Shown one piece after another: positions 42,771 through 51,411 of a DNA stretch of 64,000 nucleotides. Within the stretch, counting starts at the first letter, position 1. The number at the start of each line of letters is the position of its first letter. The stretch lies in NCBI GenBank assembly GCA_016234485.1, contig JACRBL010000026.1, positions 1 through 64,000 of the forward strand. Reading direction: 5' to 3'. The notes below the pieces were generated by a model. The model was not told where the DNA came from. It saw nothing but the letters and a program-made list of their open reading frames with translations, and ran no database searches. The position numbers and the translations under genes are program-made. This DNA is from Chloroflexota bacterium. Lineage in GTDB: Bacteria; Chloroflexota; Anaerolineae; Anaerolineales; Villigracilaceae.

Positions 42771-43904
42771 ATGCAGACCTCACGCATCATTCGCAACGCG
42801 CTCGTTACGGCGCTGGTCATCGCCGCCTTTGTCGTTTCGTACAATGTGACAGAAGCCGACTTTGGCCGCCTCCTGCGCAATCTTCCCAATGGGCAGGAAC
42901 TGATCGTGGCATTCATCACCCCCGATGTGACGACGCGCGACGTGGAGACGCGCACCATTTCCATCGCCTTTCCCATCCCGTGCGGTTCGGCCCCCAACGA
43001 ATCATCGATTCCCACCAGCGGGCCGCGCCTTGTCCCAAGCGTGGACTGTGCCGACCCGCGCACCAAATTCACACTGGAAGGGTTTGATCTCGCCTCAGAT
43101 TCTGAAGTTGTCATCCGCTGGAGACTCCCAGACGAACGCACCATGACCGCGTTCCGCACGGAGACCGACGCGGACGGTTACTTCGCCTACGAAGTGGAAG
43201 CGCGCCCGATCTCTATCACCGTGGATGGGGTTGCCAGCCGCCTCGAAGTGGATACACTCACCCCCGTTGGAGATTTCAGGCCAAGCGGCACGGTGACTGA
43301 AGTGCTCGACGCCATGTTTGTGACCATCTTCATGGCTTTGCTTTCCACCACCATCGCAACCCTGATCGCCGCGCCGCTCAGTTTCCTGGCGGCCAGTAAC
43401 ATCACCAGACGCGGCGTGATCGGTACCGCTGTTTACTACCTGATGCGTTTCATCTTCAACGTCTTGCGCGCCTACGACCCGCTTTCCATGGCATTACTGT
43501 TCGCGTTCTGGTTGACCTTTGGCCCGTTCCCTGGAGCGATGGCCCTCACCGTCGTGACAATTGCGTCGCTTGGAAAACTCTTCTCCGAGGCCGTTGAAAA
43601 CATTGATCCAGGTCCCGTTGAAGCGCTGCAAGCCACGGGCGCCAGCCCGCTTCATACCGTCCGCTATGGAGTGCTTCCGCAGGTTATCCCCGATTTCGTT
43701 TCCTACATCGTTTACCACTGGGATATCAACGTGCGTATCTCCACTATCATCGGTTTCGTAGGCGGCGGCGGCATCGGTTACCTGCTCAACCTCTACATCA
43801 ACGACTTCAAATGGCATCAGGCTGGGACGGCCATTTGGGCCATTGTTATTGTCGTCTGGGCGATGGACTTCCTCAGCGCCGAGGTGCGCAAGCGGCTGAC
43901 GTAG
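42771..43904 (+). CDS. phnE: Phosphonate-type ABC permease 2 with outside domain
   Basis: This 377-residue permease has one N-terminal helix, an outside beta-domain at about residues 40-155 with two cysteines (PIPCGSAP, SVDCADP), and a C-terminal permease part with the EAA loop GPVEALQATGASPLHTVRY. It follows the first permease by one base. The outside domain resembles that of the partner permease in position and size, so both half-channels carry a similar cap. The right arm of the inverted repeat begins right after its stop. Confidence 0.87.
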   Translation: MQTSRIIRNALVTALVIAAFVVSYNVTEADFGRLLRNLPNGQELIVAFITPDVTTRDVETRTISIAFPIPCGSAPNESSIPTSGPRLVPSVDCADPRTKFTLEGFDLASDSEVVIRWRLPDERTMTAFRTETDADGYFAYEVEARPISITVDGVASRLEVDTLTPVGDFRPSGTVTEVLDAMFVTIFMALLSTTIATLIAAPLSFLAASNITRRGVIGTAVYYLMRFIFNVLRAYDPLSMALLFAFWLTFGPFPGAMALTVVTIASLGKLFSEAVENIDPGPVEALQATGASPLHTVRYGVLPQVIPDFVSYIVYHWDINVRISTIIGFVGGGGIGYLLNLYINDFKWHQAGTAIWAIVIVVWAMDFLSAEVRKRLT

Positions 43905-43905
43905 C

Positions 43906-43980
43906 GTTATTCAGCAGTTGTACCCCTGGCACTTGCGCCCAGGGCAAGTGTGCTGAACGGCTCGCAGTGCAACTGCTCGC
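43906..43980. repeat. Right arm of a 75-bp inverted repeat
   Basis: This is the reverse complement of 38059-38133 with three mismatches. It starts two bases after the second permease gene. Partial further copies (TGCTGAATGGCTCGC) continue to about 44025. Confidence 0.85.
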
Positions 43981-44012
43981 AAACCAGGAGTTCTTCGGCA
44001 GTTGCCTGCTGA

Positions 44013-44705
44013 ATGGCTCGCAAACTCGGTACAAAAAACATGCTCGAACCCTCCCAACTCCAGCGCATCCGCGCCTCCCTTCCACTTCTCCAACTCGCGG
44101 ACGAGTCTCTCGTCCGCGAGTTTCAACATGCCGCCACGTTCGCTCGCATCCCCGCAGGTCACGATGTCTTTCTCGAAGGCGATCGCGTGGATGGTATTGC
44201 CCTCCTCCTCTCGGGCGTCGTGCGCGTCTACAAGATCGGCGAGACGGGGCGCGAGATCACGCTCTACCGCTTCGGGCTGGGACAGTCCTGCATCCTCACC
44301 GCCAACGCCATCCTCAGCCAGAACACCTTTCCCGCCATCGCCACCGTGGAACAGGAGGCCGAGGCCATCATCATCCCGTCCGAGAAGTTTCGCGAATGGG
44401 TGAAGCGCCACGATGCCTGGCGCGAGTTCGTCTTCGACCTGCTCTCGCAGAGACTCGCCAGCGTGATGACCCTCGTGGACGAAGTCGCGTTCCGCCGCAT
44501 GGACGCGCGTCTTGCCTCGTTTCTCGCGGCCCGCGCGCGGGTCCAGAATCCGATCCGCATCACCCACGCGGAGATCGCGTCGGAGCTGGGCAGTTCGCGC
44601 GAGGTCATCAGCCGCCTGCTCGAAGATTTGTCCGCGCGCGGATTGGTGAATGTGAGTCGCGGCCAGGTGGAAGTGTTGGAAGCCGATTTGGGAAGCGTGG
44701 ATTAA
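44013..44705 (+). CDS. Crp/Fnr-family transcription regulator
   Basis: The 230-residue protein has a cyclic-nucleotide-binding-like beta-roll (IPAGHDVFLEGDRVDGIALLL) and a C-terminal Crp-type HTH (ITHAEIASELGSSREVISRL). No N-terminal cysteine cluster of Fnr is seen, so an oxygen-sensing iron-sulfur cluster is unlikely. The first codons come from a repeat; the ATG at 44040 (MLEPSQLQ) is an equally good start. It is upstream of a DUF2892 gene with a Crp-like palindrome in its promoter, a probable target. Confidence 0.86.
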   Translation: MARKLGTKNMLEPSQLQRIRASLPLLQLADESLVREFQHAATFARIPAGHDVFLEGDRVDGIALLLSGVVRVYKIGETGREITLYRFGLGQSCILTANAILSQNTFPAIATVEQEAEAIIIPSEKFREWVKRHDAWREFVFDLLSQRLASVMTLVDEVAFRRMDARLASFLAARARVQNPIRITHAEIASELGSSREVISRLLEDLSARGLVNVSRGQVEVLEADLGSVD

Positions 44706-44770
44706 ACCCCGCAGACCCAGCCGACAAAGATCGGCTTTGCAAAAGTTGGCGCGACTTCCAGTCGCCCTTT

Positions 44771-44812
44771 TGTGACTTTGTCACAGACAGAATCGTGACC
44801 GTCTTCTACAAT
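44771..44812 (+). promoter_or_regulatory. Crp/Fnr-type box and promoter of the DUF2892 gene
   Basis: A perfect palindrome TGTGAC-TTT-GTCACA (44771-44785) is followed by a weak -35 (CAGACA, 44784-44789) and TACAAT (44807-44812) with a 17-base spacer. The box centre lies about 41 bases before the expected start of transcription, the classic class II activator position. Confidence 0.65.
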
Positions 44813-44844
44813 GGGGGCATCAAATCAACCAAAGGAGATTTCAA

Positions 44845-45045
44845 ATGAAAAGCAACATGGGAACTACCGACCGCATTATCCGCCTGATCGTCGCCGCGGT
44901 GTTTGCCTACCTCTACTTCGCCGGCGTCGTCGGCGGCACGCTCGGCATCGTCTTGCTCGTTTTGGCGGTGGTCTTCGTCGCCACCTCGGTCATTGCCTTC
45001 TGCCCGCTCTACCTGCCCTTCAAGTTCAGCACCAAGAAAAACTAA
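44845..45045 (+). CDS. DUF2892 family small membrane protein
   Basis: The 66-residue protein matches the DUF2892 (YgaP-like membrane) family: N-terminal MGTTDRIIRLIVAAVFA, two transmembrane helices, and the end FCPLYLPFKFSTKKN. The cysteine in AFCPLY is conserved in the family. The function is unknown; members often sit near rhodanese or Crp/Fnr genes. AAAGGAGA precedes the ATG. The promoter carries a Crp/Fnr box and a terminator follows, so it is a simple regulated unit. Confidence 0.85.
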   Translation: MKSNMGTTDRIIRLIVAAVFAYLYFAGVVGGTLGIVLLVLAVVFVATSVIAFCPLYLPFKFSTKKN

Positions 45046-45062
45046 GCGCAAGCTACATCACA

Positions 45063-45100
45063 AAACACCAGGCCTCGTTGGAAGCCTGGTGTTTTTGTTT
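45063..45100 (+). terminator. Terminator of the DUF2892 gene
   Basis: AAACACCAGGC pairs with GCCTGGTGTTT (11 bp, 10-base loop), followed by TTTTGTTTTT. Confidence 0.85.
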
Positions 45101-45130
45101 TTGGCGTATGCTTAATGTGCCTTTTCTCAC

Positions 45131-45159
45131 TTGACCCTTCCCCTTTCCCGTCCTACAAT
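45131..45159 (+). promoter_or_regulatory. Promoter of the SHMT-GcvT fusion gene
   Basis: TTGACC and TACAAT with an exact 17-base spacer, giving a leader of about 90 bases. The leader is largely made of the octamer repeat at 45187-45250. Confidence 0.7.
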
Positions 45160-45186
45160 TCAACGTAGTCTTATCGTCAAATGGTC

Positions 45187-45250
45187 GCCTGGTTTGATAG
45201 TCTGGCGGCCGTCTGACTATCAGACGATGTGACTAACTGACTAGGAGACT
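45187..45250. repeat. Period-8 repeat in the leader of the SHMT-GcvT gene
   Basis: Octamers GACTATCA, GACGATGT, GACTAACT, GACTAGGA, GACT follow in register, preceded by complementary GATAGTCTG units. The AGGAG of the ribosome-binding site is part of the last repeat. Confidence 0.65.
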
Positions 45251-45254
45251 AAAA

Positions 45255-48200
45255 ATGTCCGATTTTCTATTTCGCGGCAAACTGGCCGAACTTGACAAAG
45301 ACGTTTTCGATCTGACTCAACTCGAGGCGGAGAGGCAGGCGCGGAAGCTGATCCTGATCCCGAGCGAATCCACCGCGCCGATGGCCGTGCGCGAGGCGTT
45401 GAGTTCCGCGTTCCAGAACATTTACGCCGAAGGCTACCCCGATGAAGAGTCGCGTTGGATGAGCGAGGAAGAGATTCTCGACTATCCAATGCGACTTGCT
45501 CATTATCGTCGCAACGGCGACCCGCGCTATTACAAGGGCGTGGAGTATGCCGATGTGGTGGAAGCGCTCGCCCGCAAACGCGCCGCGCAGGCCTTCGCCG
45601 CGAATGGCTACACTGCCGATCAAATTTTTGTGAACGTTCAAGCCCTTTCAGGCGCGCCCGCGAACAATGCGGTGTATCAGGCATTGATTCCGCTCGGCGA
45701 GACCATCATGGGACTCAACCTGTTGCATGGCGGTCACCTCTCGCATGGGTCGTCGGTGAACCGCAGTGGCAAGTGGTTTAAGGCGGTGCATTACACGATT
45801 GATGCCAATGAAAAACTGGATTATGACGCCATCCGCGCGTTGGCTATCGAGAACAAACCGAAATTGATTATCGCGGGATACTCGTCGTATTCGTGGGTTC
45901 CCGATTGGAAGAAGTTCCGCGAGATCGCGGACGAGGTCGGCGCGTACTTCCTGGCGGACATTTCGCACATCGGCGGGCTGGTCGCGGCGGGAGTTGTGCC
46001 GTCGCCGATCGGGTACGCTCATGTGGTGATGTCTACCACGCACAAGAGTCTCGACGGTCCGCGCGGCGCAGTGTTGATGACGACCGACGCGGCGATTGCA
46101 AAGAAGATTGACAAGGCCGTCTTCCCTGGCGAGCAGGGCGGGCCTCACGTCAACGTCTTCGCGGCGCTGGCGCTGACCTTCAAACTGGCGCAGACGAAAC
46201 AGTTCAAGCAGTTGCAGGCGCAGACGATCAAGAACGCGGCGGCGATGGCGGATCAACTCCAACAGCGCGGACTGCGCGTCCCGTTTGGGGGGACGAACTG
46301 TCACATGGTCAACGTGGATGTGACCAAAGTGGAAGGCGAGGATGGCACAAAATTGAGCGGCGATCAGGCCGCGCGCATTCTCGATCTGATCGGCGTGGTC
46401 GTCAACCGCAACACGATCCCTGGCGATAAAAATTCGGCTGATCCTTCGGGCATTCGTTTGGGAACGCCGTGGATCACGCAACGCGGCTTCGATGAAAAGA
46501 AGACGCGTGAACTCGCAAACATCATGGCCGATGTTCTGCTGGCTTGCGCGCCGCATTCGGTGGATACGCCGCACAAGGGACGCGTCCGCCGCGCGAAGTT
46601 GGACTTCAACGTGTTGAACGTGGCGAAGTTGAGAATCCGCAAGTTGGCGGAAAGCGCGGGGATTGATTTCAAATACAAGGAAAGTGGTTACCCCCACTTC
46701 TATCATATTGACGACAAGTCAACGAGCGGTGTGTTCGAGTTGCAGGGCAAGCGCGTACGACAGGTTCTCGATTACGCGGTGTCGTCAGATTTGTCTGCGT
46801 TGAAGAAGGGACAGTCGCAGGCGACTTCGATCACGACGCCGAAGGGCGGCACGGTGAAGGGGACGCTGGCGAAGGTGGATGATTTCACGTATCAGTTGCA
46901 AGTCCCTGCGGCGAAGGCGGGGGTGGTGGGGACGTGGCTCCGCGATCTGTCGGATGGGTATGTGTCGTTCCGACTCGATGGCGAGAAAGATTTCGACGCG
47001 AAGAGGATGCCTGGGGCGTTTGTCGTTGCCGATAGCAAGAAGAAGCTCAAGGACGCGGACGGGAAAACCGTCAGCGAGGAGAAAGCCTGGTTCATCGGCG
47101 ACCCGCTAAAGGTCAAGGGAGAAGCGAAGCCGCCGTTTGTGTGGGTCGAACCCGAAAGCGAGTTGAAGCGCACGAAGATGAATCAAGCCCATCGCGACCT
47201 CGGCGGCAGGATGGTCCCGTTTGCGGGTTGGGAAATGCCTGTGGTGTACACGTCCATTTATGAGGAACATCTCGCCACGCGGCAGGCGGCGGGATTGTTC
47301 GATGTCTCGCACATGGGCGCGTATGAGGTGCGGGGCGCGGACGCGGCGTCGTTCCTCGACACGATCTGCGCCAACGATTGTGGCGGACTGCAACCTGGCG
47401 AAAGTTTGTACAGCCAGTTCCTGACGCCCGACGCGGATGTGATTGACGACACGCTCGTTTATCGCCGCGCGTGGGATAAGTATCTGGTGGTGGTGAACGC
47501 GTCGAACGATGACAAGGATCGGACGTGGTTCGAGGCGGTGCGCGACGGCAAGGTGAAGATTGACAACGCCAAGCCGTGGGCGCGGACATACGGCTACGAG
47601 GCCGAGATCCGCAACCTGCGTGACCCGAAGGCGGGCGCGGACATGCGGATTGATATCGCGTTGCAGGGGCCTCGCTCGCGGGACGTGTTGGTGGCGATGG
47701 GGATGGATGATGCTACGAAGGCGCGCGTGATGAAGTTGAAGCGGACAGAGTTGTGCGACGCGGTGGTCGGCGGTTTTGATTTGATCGTCTCGCGCACGGG
47801 ATACACGGGCGAGAAGATGGCGTTTGAGTTGTTCGTCCACCCTGAGCGCGCGGTTGAGTTTTGGAATAAGATTTTGGAAGTCGGCGCTCCCTTCGGCGTG
47901 AAGCCGATCGGTTTGGGCGCGCGCGACTCTCTGCGCACGGAAGCGGGTCTGCCGCTCTACGGCGATGAGATGGGACTGCACTCGGGCAAGCACGGTCACC
48001 GCGACTTGGGCGTGGCCGAGGGCGGCTTCGGTTCCTACGTCAAGCCGTACAAGCCGTGGTTCATCGGGCGTGACGCGTATGTGGCGCGCGAGAAGGAGCG
48101 CAAGATGGTGGTGGCGCGCTTCCGCTTCGACGAGCAACGCGTCCGTGTGGCTCATAACGGCGATCCCGTCGTGGCGGATGGCAAGACCATCGGCTATGTG

Positions 48201-48359
48201 ACATCCTGCGCCATTGACATTGACCGCTTCCTGACGGGTCAGGCGTATGTGGAGTTGGCGTACGCGAAGGAGGGGACGGCGATTGGGATCCATCAGGGTG
48301 GGGCAGTGGATAAACCCGCGACGAGCGCGAAGGTGGTGAGTAGGTTCGCGAAGTTGTAG
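45255..48359 (+). CDS. Serine hydroxymethyltransferase fused to a GcvT-like aminomethyltransferase
   Basis: The first 470 residues are a PLP enzyme of the SHMT family: LILIPSESTAPMAV, GAPANNAVYQAL, ADISHIGGLVAAG and the lysine motif STTHKSLDGPRGA. The last 390 are a T-protein of the glycine cleavage system (GWEMPVVYTSIYEEH, AGLFDVSHMGAYE, RTGYTGEKMAFELF, EAGLPLYGDEM). Between them, about residues 490-645, lies an extra beta-rich region (GYPHFYHIDDKSTSGVFEL) that I do not recognise and that may be a degraded T-protein half. Both enzymes use tetrahydrofolate, so fusion could pass methylene-tetrahydrofolate directly. The gene has its own promoter and ends at a hairpin. Confidence 0.88.
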   Translation: MSDFLFRGKLAELDKDVFDLTQLEAERQARKLILIPSESTAPMAVREALSSAFQNIYAEGYPDEESRWMSEEEILDYPMRLAHYRRNGDPRYYKGVEYADVVEALARKRAAQAFAANGYTADQIFVNVQALSGAPANNAVYQALIPLGETIMGLNLLHGGHLSHGSSVNRSGKWFKAVHYTIDANEKLDYDAIRALAIENKPKLIIAGYSSYSWVPDWKKFREIADEVGAYFLADISHIGGLVAAGVVPSPIGYAHVVMSTTHKSLDGPRGAVLMTTDAAIAKKIDKAVFPGEQGGPHVNVFAALALTFKLAQTKQFKQLQAQTIKNAAAMADQLQQRGLRVPFGGTNCHMVNVDVTKVEGEDGTKLSGDQAARILDLIGVVVNRNTIPGDKNSADPSGIRLGTPWITQRGFDEKKTRELANIMADVLLACAPHSVDTPHKGRVRRAKLDFNVLNVAKLRIRKLAESAGIDFKYKESGYPHFYHIDDKSTSGVFELQGKRVRQVLDYAVSSDLSALKKGQSQATSITTPKGGTVKGTLAKVDDFTYQLQVPAAKAGVVGTWLRDLSDGYVSFRLDGEKDFDAKRMPGAFVVADSKKKLKDADGKTVSEEKAWFIGDPLKVKGEAKPPFVWVEPESELKRTKMNQAHRDLGGRMVPFAGWEMPVVYTSIYEEHLATRQAAGLFDVSHMGAYEVRGADAASFLDTICANDCGGLQPGESLYSQFLTPDADVIDDTLVYRRAWDKYLVVVNASNDDKDRTWFEAVRDGKVKIDNAKPWARTYGYEAEIRNLRDPKAGADMRIDIALQGPRSRDVLVAMGMDDATKARVMKLKRTELCDAVVGGFDLIVSRTGYTGEKMAFELFVHPERAVEFWNKILEVGAPFGVKPIGLGARDSLRTEAGLPLYGDEMGLHSGKHGHRDLGVAEGGFGSYVKPYKPWFIGRDAYVAREKERKMVVARFRFDEQRVRVAHNGDPVVADGKTIGYVTSCAIDIDRFLTGQAYVELAYAKEGTAIGIHQGGAVDKPATSAKVVSRFAKL

Positions 48360-48376
48360 AGATTGGAGATTAGAGA

Positions 48377-48411
48377 TTGGGACGGCCTGAGGGGGGCAGG
48401 CCGTCCCAATA
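48377..48411 (+). terminator. Hairpin after the SHMT-GcvT gene
   Basis: ATTGGGACGGCCTG and CAGGCCGTCCCAAT form a 14-bp stem. The T run is weak (AATAGAATTATTT), so termination may be partial. Confidence 0.6.
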
Positions 48412-48475
48412 GAATTATTTGCTGTAAAATATGTGTGAAATATGGTTGAAGTTTTCATTACATAAGGAGAAACAT

Positions 48476-50752
48476 ATGTCATTTGATGAATATGAATTTG
48501 AAAATGAAGTTCGTCGAGTTGCGAGGGCATTATGGCCCTCTGCTGAATATCAAGGTGCTTCTGTGGAAGATGGCAAAGAACGCGATGGGGTATTTGTTAC
48601 AGATGAATGTGTGCACTTAATTGAATGTACGGTTTCAAGAAAACGAGATAAGGCAATTGATGATGCCCAGAAGCTGTCGAAGTTAGCCAAAACGATGAGG
48701 AATAAGCACGCAACCAAGGCGATCAAATGTTGGTTTATTACTCTTGATGAGCCAACAGCAGATCAGAGGGAGGTAATCAAAAAGCATGAAGGCTTAATTT
48801 CTACTATGTCGCTGGATCAATTTCGTTCACGTCTTATAGATGTTTCCAATTATATTCAATGTAGAAAAAATCATAAGTTCGGCAGTATGGAGGAAAGCGA
48901 GTCAATTTCTAACAAGTTTCACTTTATTGAATTAGATATTTTGAATAACGACGGTCAGAAATTTAGCACTGAAGAATTATCTAACACTTTGATGGATGGA
49001 AGTAGCTTTATACTGTTGGGTGATTATGGGGCGGGGAAAAGTACAACTATGCGTGAAATATTTATGAACCTACAAAGAAAGTTTTTCCAAAACAAATCAA
49101 ATAAATTTCCTGTATTTCTTAATCTCCGTGAACACTATGGACAAGTAAATGCTGATGAAGCATTGGAGCGACATGCACGGAAAATAGGTTATGGTTCACC
49201 GCTTCATTTAGTAAAGGCATGGCGCGCGGGCTATGCTATTGTTTTGCTGGACGGGTTCGACGAAATTGCGATTCCTGGATGGTCTGGCCAAGCTAGCAGG
49301 CTAAAGAAACTTCGATATGATTCCATGCAGCTTGTGCGAGAATTTGTTCGTGATACCCCAAAAGGATGTGGTCTGGCAATTTCAGGTAGAAATAATTTTT
49401 TCAATAGCATTCCAGAGCTCGAAACGGCATTGGGAATTAATGTGACGGAAAGAAAATTCATGTTCATGAATTTAAATGATTTCACAGCAGATCAATTGGG
49501 AATGTACTTAAATAAAAAAGGTTGGTCAGAAGCATTTCCCTCATGGCTACCGTCTCGACCTTTATTGGTTGGTTATTTGGCAAGACAGAATCTATTGCAA
49601 GACGCTTTATCGAATAATAATTTGGAAGTTAGCCCAGCCGAAGGTTGGGACAACTTACTGACTCAAATATGCAATCGAGAATCTAAAATTGAATTTGGAG
49701 TTGAAGGCGGTACTATAAGAGTTTTGCTGGAAAGATTGGCTTCTAAAGCGCGAGCTGATTTCGAGGGACTTGGCCCAATACAAGTTGACGATATCATGAG
49801 AACATTTCAAGATGTTTGTGGCTTCGCCCCTGACGATCGAAGTATCGTAATATTAAATAGGCTTCCTGGATTGGGAAGTCCGCGCGCCGATGATGGCGCT
49901 CGAAGTTTCATTGATCAATCATTAGCAGATGCTGCGAAGGGAGGTGATGTTTTCAGATATATAGAAAGCCCGCACTCTTTTGATGAAGAAATTTGTAGTG
50001 ATTGGCAATCGACTCTAAGGGAATTGGGCAAGCAAGTTGTCGCACACAAATGCGTAAAAAACGGTTTTAGTTCAAATAAAATTATTGCCGCTATACAACA
50101 TGCCTCTACTCATTTTGATGCCCATGCTTTGTGCGCTGATGTGGTACAGGTTGCACAAGAATTGGATTATAGTATTCCTAGTTCTCAATATAAACTGTAT
50201 GTTAAGTCGGTTTTTCATTTGGAGTATTCTGTGGACAGTCTTGTTCAAGAGTTTTCAGGAATAGAATATCAAGGTTGTGTTTTTCAGTCTGCAAACTTCT
50301 CGAGTTCCGTAGAGGCAACCTTGTTGCCTAAGTTTAATAATTGCTCTTTCGGAACGCTTGATGGATATGTATCTGAAAAAGATTTGCCCAGCAACTTTAC
50401 AAGCTGTACCTTTGAAGAATTTCTAGACTCTGCTCAAACAAGTAAGGCAATTCTGTCATTGAATTTGCCATTGCGAATTAGGGTATTGTTAGTGACTTTG
50501 AAGAAGTTATTCTTGCAGTCTGGCGCAGGGCGTCGCGATTCGGCTTTATACCGTGGACTAGATCAAACGGAAAAAAACCTTATTCCTGGACTTATGCGAA
50601 TTTTGAAAAGAGAAAGATTTGTCATAGAGACAAAAAGCGCAGGAAAAATTCTTTGGATTCCTGTGCGTAACCAAAGTTCTAGGGTGAGGAAGATAATATC
50701 GGCCCCAAATACTAGTAACGATCCGTTGTTGGCCTTGGCAGAAAAGATTTAA
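48476..50752 (+). CDS. STAND ATPase with nuclease-like N terminus and NACHT domain
   Basis: The 758-residue protein begins with a restriction-endonuclease-like domain: GKERDGVFV (D37) and LIECTVSRKRDKA (E50, K56), a PD-(D/E)xK pattern. A NACHT ATPase follows with Walker A GDYGAGKSTT (182-191) and Walker B IVLLDGFDEIA (about 255-265). The C-terminal part lacks clear repeats but has a pentapeptide-like FQSANFSSS and a winged-helix-like end. ATG at 48476 has AAGGAG seven bases upstream. This layout matches bacterial antiviral NACHT proteins in which infection sensing triggers the nuclease. It is clearly AT-richer than both neighbours, suggesting transfer. Confidence 0.85.
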   Translation: MSFDEYEFENEVRRVARALWPSAEYQGASVEDGKERDGVFVTDECVHLIECTVSRKRDKAIDDAQKLSKLAKTMRNKHATKAIKCWFITLDEPTADQREVIKKHEGLISTMSLDQFRSRLIDVSNYIQCRKNHKFGSMEESESISNKFHFIELDILNNDGQKFSTEELSNTLMDGSSFILLGDYGAGKSTTMREIFMNLQRKFFQNKSNKFPVFLNLREHYGQVNADEALERHARKIGYGSPLHLVKAWRAGYAIVLLDGFDEIAIPGWSGQASRLKKLRYDSMQLVREFVRDTPKGCGLAISGRNNFFNSIPELETALGINVTERKFMFMNLNDFTADQLGMYLNKKGWSEAFPSWLPSRPLLVGYLARQNLLQDALSNNNLEVSPAEGWDNLLTQICNRESKIEFGVEGGTIRVLLERLASKARADFEGLGPIQVDDIMRTFQDVCGFAPDDRSIVILNRLPGLGSPRADDGARSFIDQSLADAAKGGDVFRYIESPHSFDEEICSDWQSTLRELGKQVVAHKCVKNGFSSNKIIAAIQHASTHFDAHALCADVVQVAQELDYSIPSSQYKLYVKSVFHLEYSVDSLVQEFSGIEYQGCVFQSANFSSSVEATLLPKFNNCSFGTLDGYVSEKDLPSNFTSCTFEEFLDSAQTSKAILSLNLPLRIRVLLVTLKKLFLQSGAGRRDSALYRGLDQTEKNLIPGLMRILKRERFVIETKSAGKILWIPVRNQSSRVRKIISAPNTSNDPLLALAEKI

Positions 50753-51138
50753 TCCAAACAGTGACTGTTCGCGGATGATTGGGGCAAGTTTCAAAGCTAA
50801 TGGTTGTTGTGAGCGTTTTTAGATTCTCATCTGTGAGGGTGATGGGAGAGGAGTTTGGTTCGCGACCTGACCTCTCTCATGCGCTCTGTGGTTAAACGAA
50901 ACCTGAACAGTCTCACCCGCGCCGTGGCTGACCCAAGTCTCCGCGTGGAGGAAGGCCATATGACCTATCCCCCCGCCCTTTCCCACGGGGAAGGGGGCTT
51001 GTTGCGTGATGATTGTTGTGGCGGCTTTCCAAGTCAATGGCTATTTGGATGTGGTATTGGCTTCTCCCCTTGTGGGGGAGACGGGAGAGGGGTGTTTTGC
51101 CCTTGCGTCTGTGTACATTTATGCATAAAATCGAATCT
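50753..51138. other. Intergenic stretch with degenerate GGGAGAGG repeats
   Basis: No gene is supported. Two imperfect copies of a TCTCCCC..GGGAGAGG hairpin type lie at 50821-50856 and 51060-51098. A related C-rich stretch (CCCCGCCCTTTCCCACGGGG) is at 50970-50990. These resemble the hairpin at 33177-33202. Confidence 0.5.
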
Positions 51139-51396
51139 ATGAAAAAGGAATACGATTTCAGCAAAGGCAAACGCGGAGCAGTTGTCCCTGCGGCGAAGGG
51201 AAAGACCAGAATCACCATCCGCATTGACGATGACATTTTGGATTGGTTTCGCGGCGAAGTGGATGCAGTTGGAGGAGGAAATTACCAGACACTAATCAAC
51301 AACGCCTTGCGCGAACACATCAAACGCGAGCAGGAACCGATTGAGGTTATCTTGCGACGGGTGGTGCGCGAGGAATTACAGAGTGTTGCCACATGA
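51139..51396 (+). CDS. BrnA-like antitoxin without adjacent toxin
   Basis: The 85-residue protein matches BrnA-type antitoxins: KKEYDFSKGKRGAV at the start, KTRITIRIDDDILDWFR as the ribbon-helix-helix strand and helix, and NYQTLINNALREHI. BrnA binds DNA and neutralises the RelE-fold toxin BrnT. An ATG at 51121 would add six residues; the ATG at 51139 matches the family start. No brnT gene lies upstream in the 386-base gap, so it is an orphan. A terminator follows. Confidence 0.75.
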   Translation: MKKEYDFSKGKRGAVVPAAKGKTRITIRIDDDILDWFRGEVDAVGGGNYQTLINNALREHIKREQEPIEVILRRVVREELQSVAT

Positions 51397-51411
51397 CATG
51401 AAAGGAAAAAG

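Noticed and set aside
45160..45254. Glycine riboswitch before the SHMT-GcvT gene
   Set aside because: The leader is too short for the aptamer and is made of octamer repeats without the glycine-riboswitch core.
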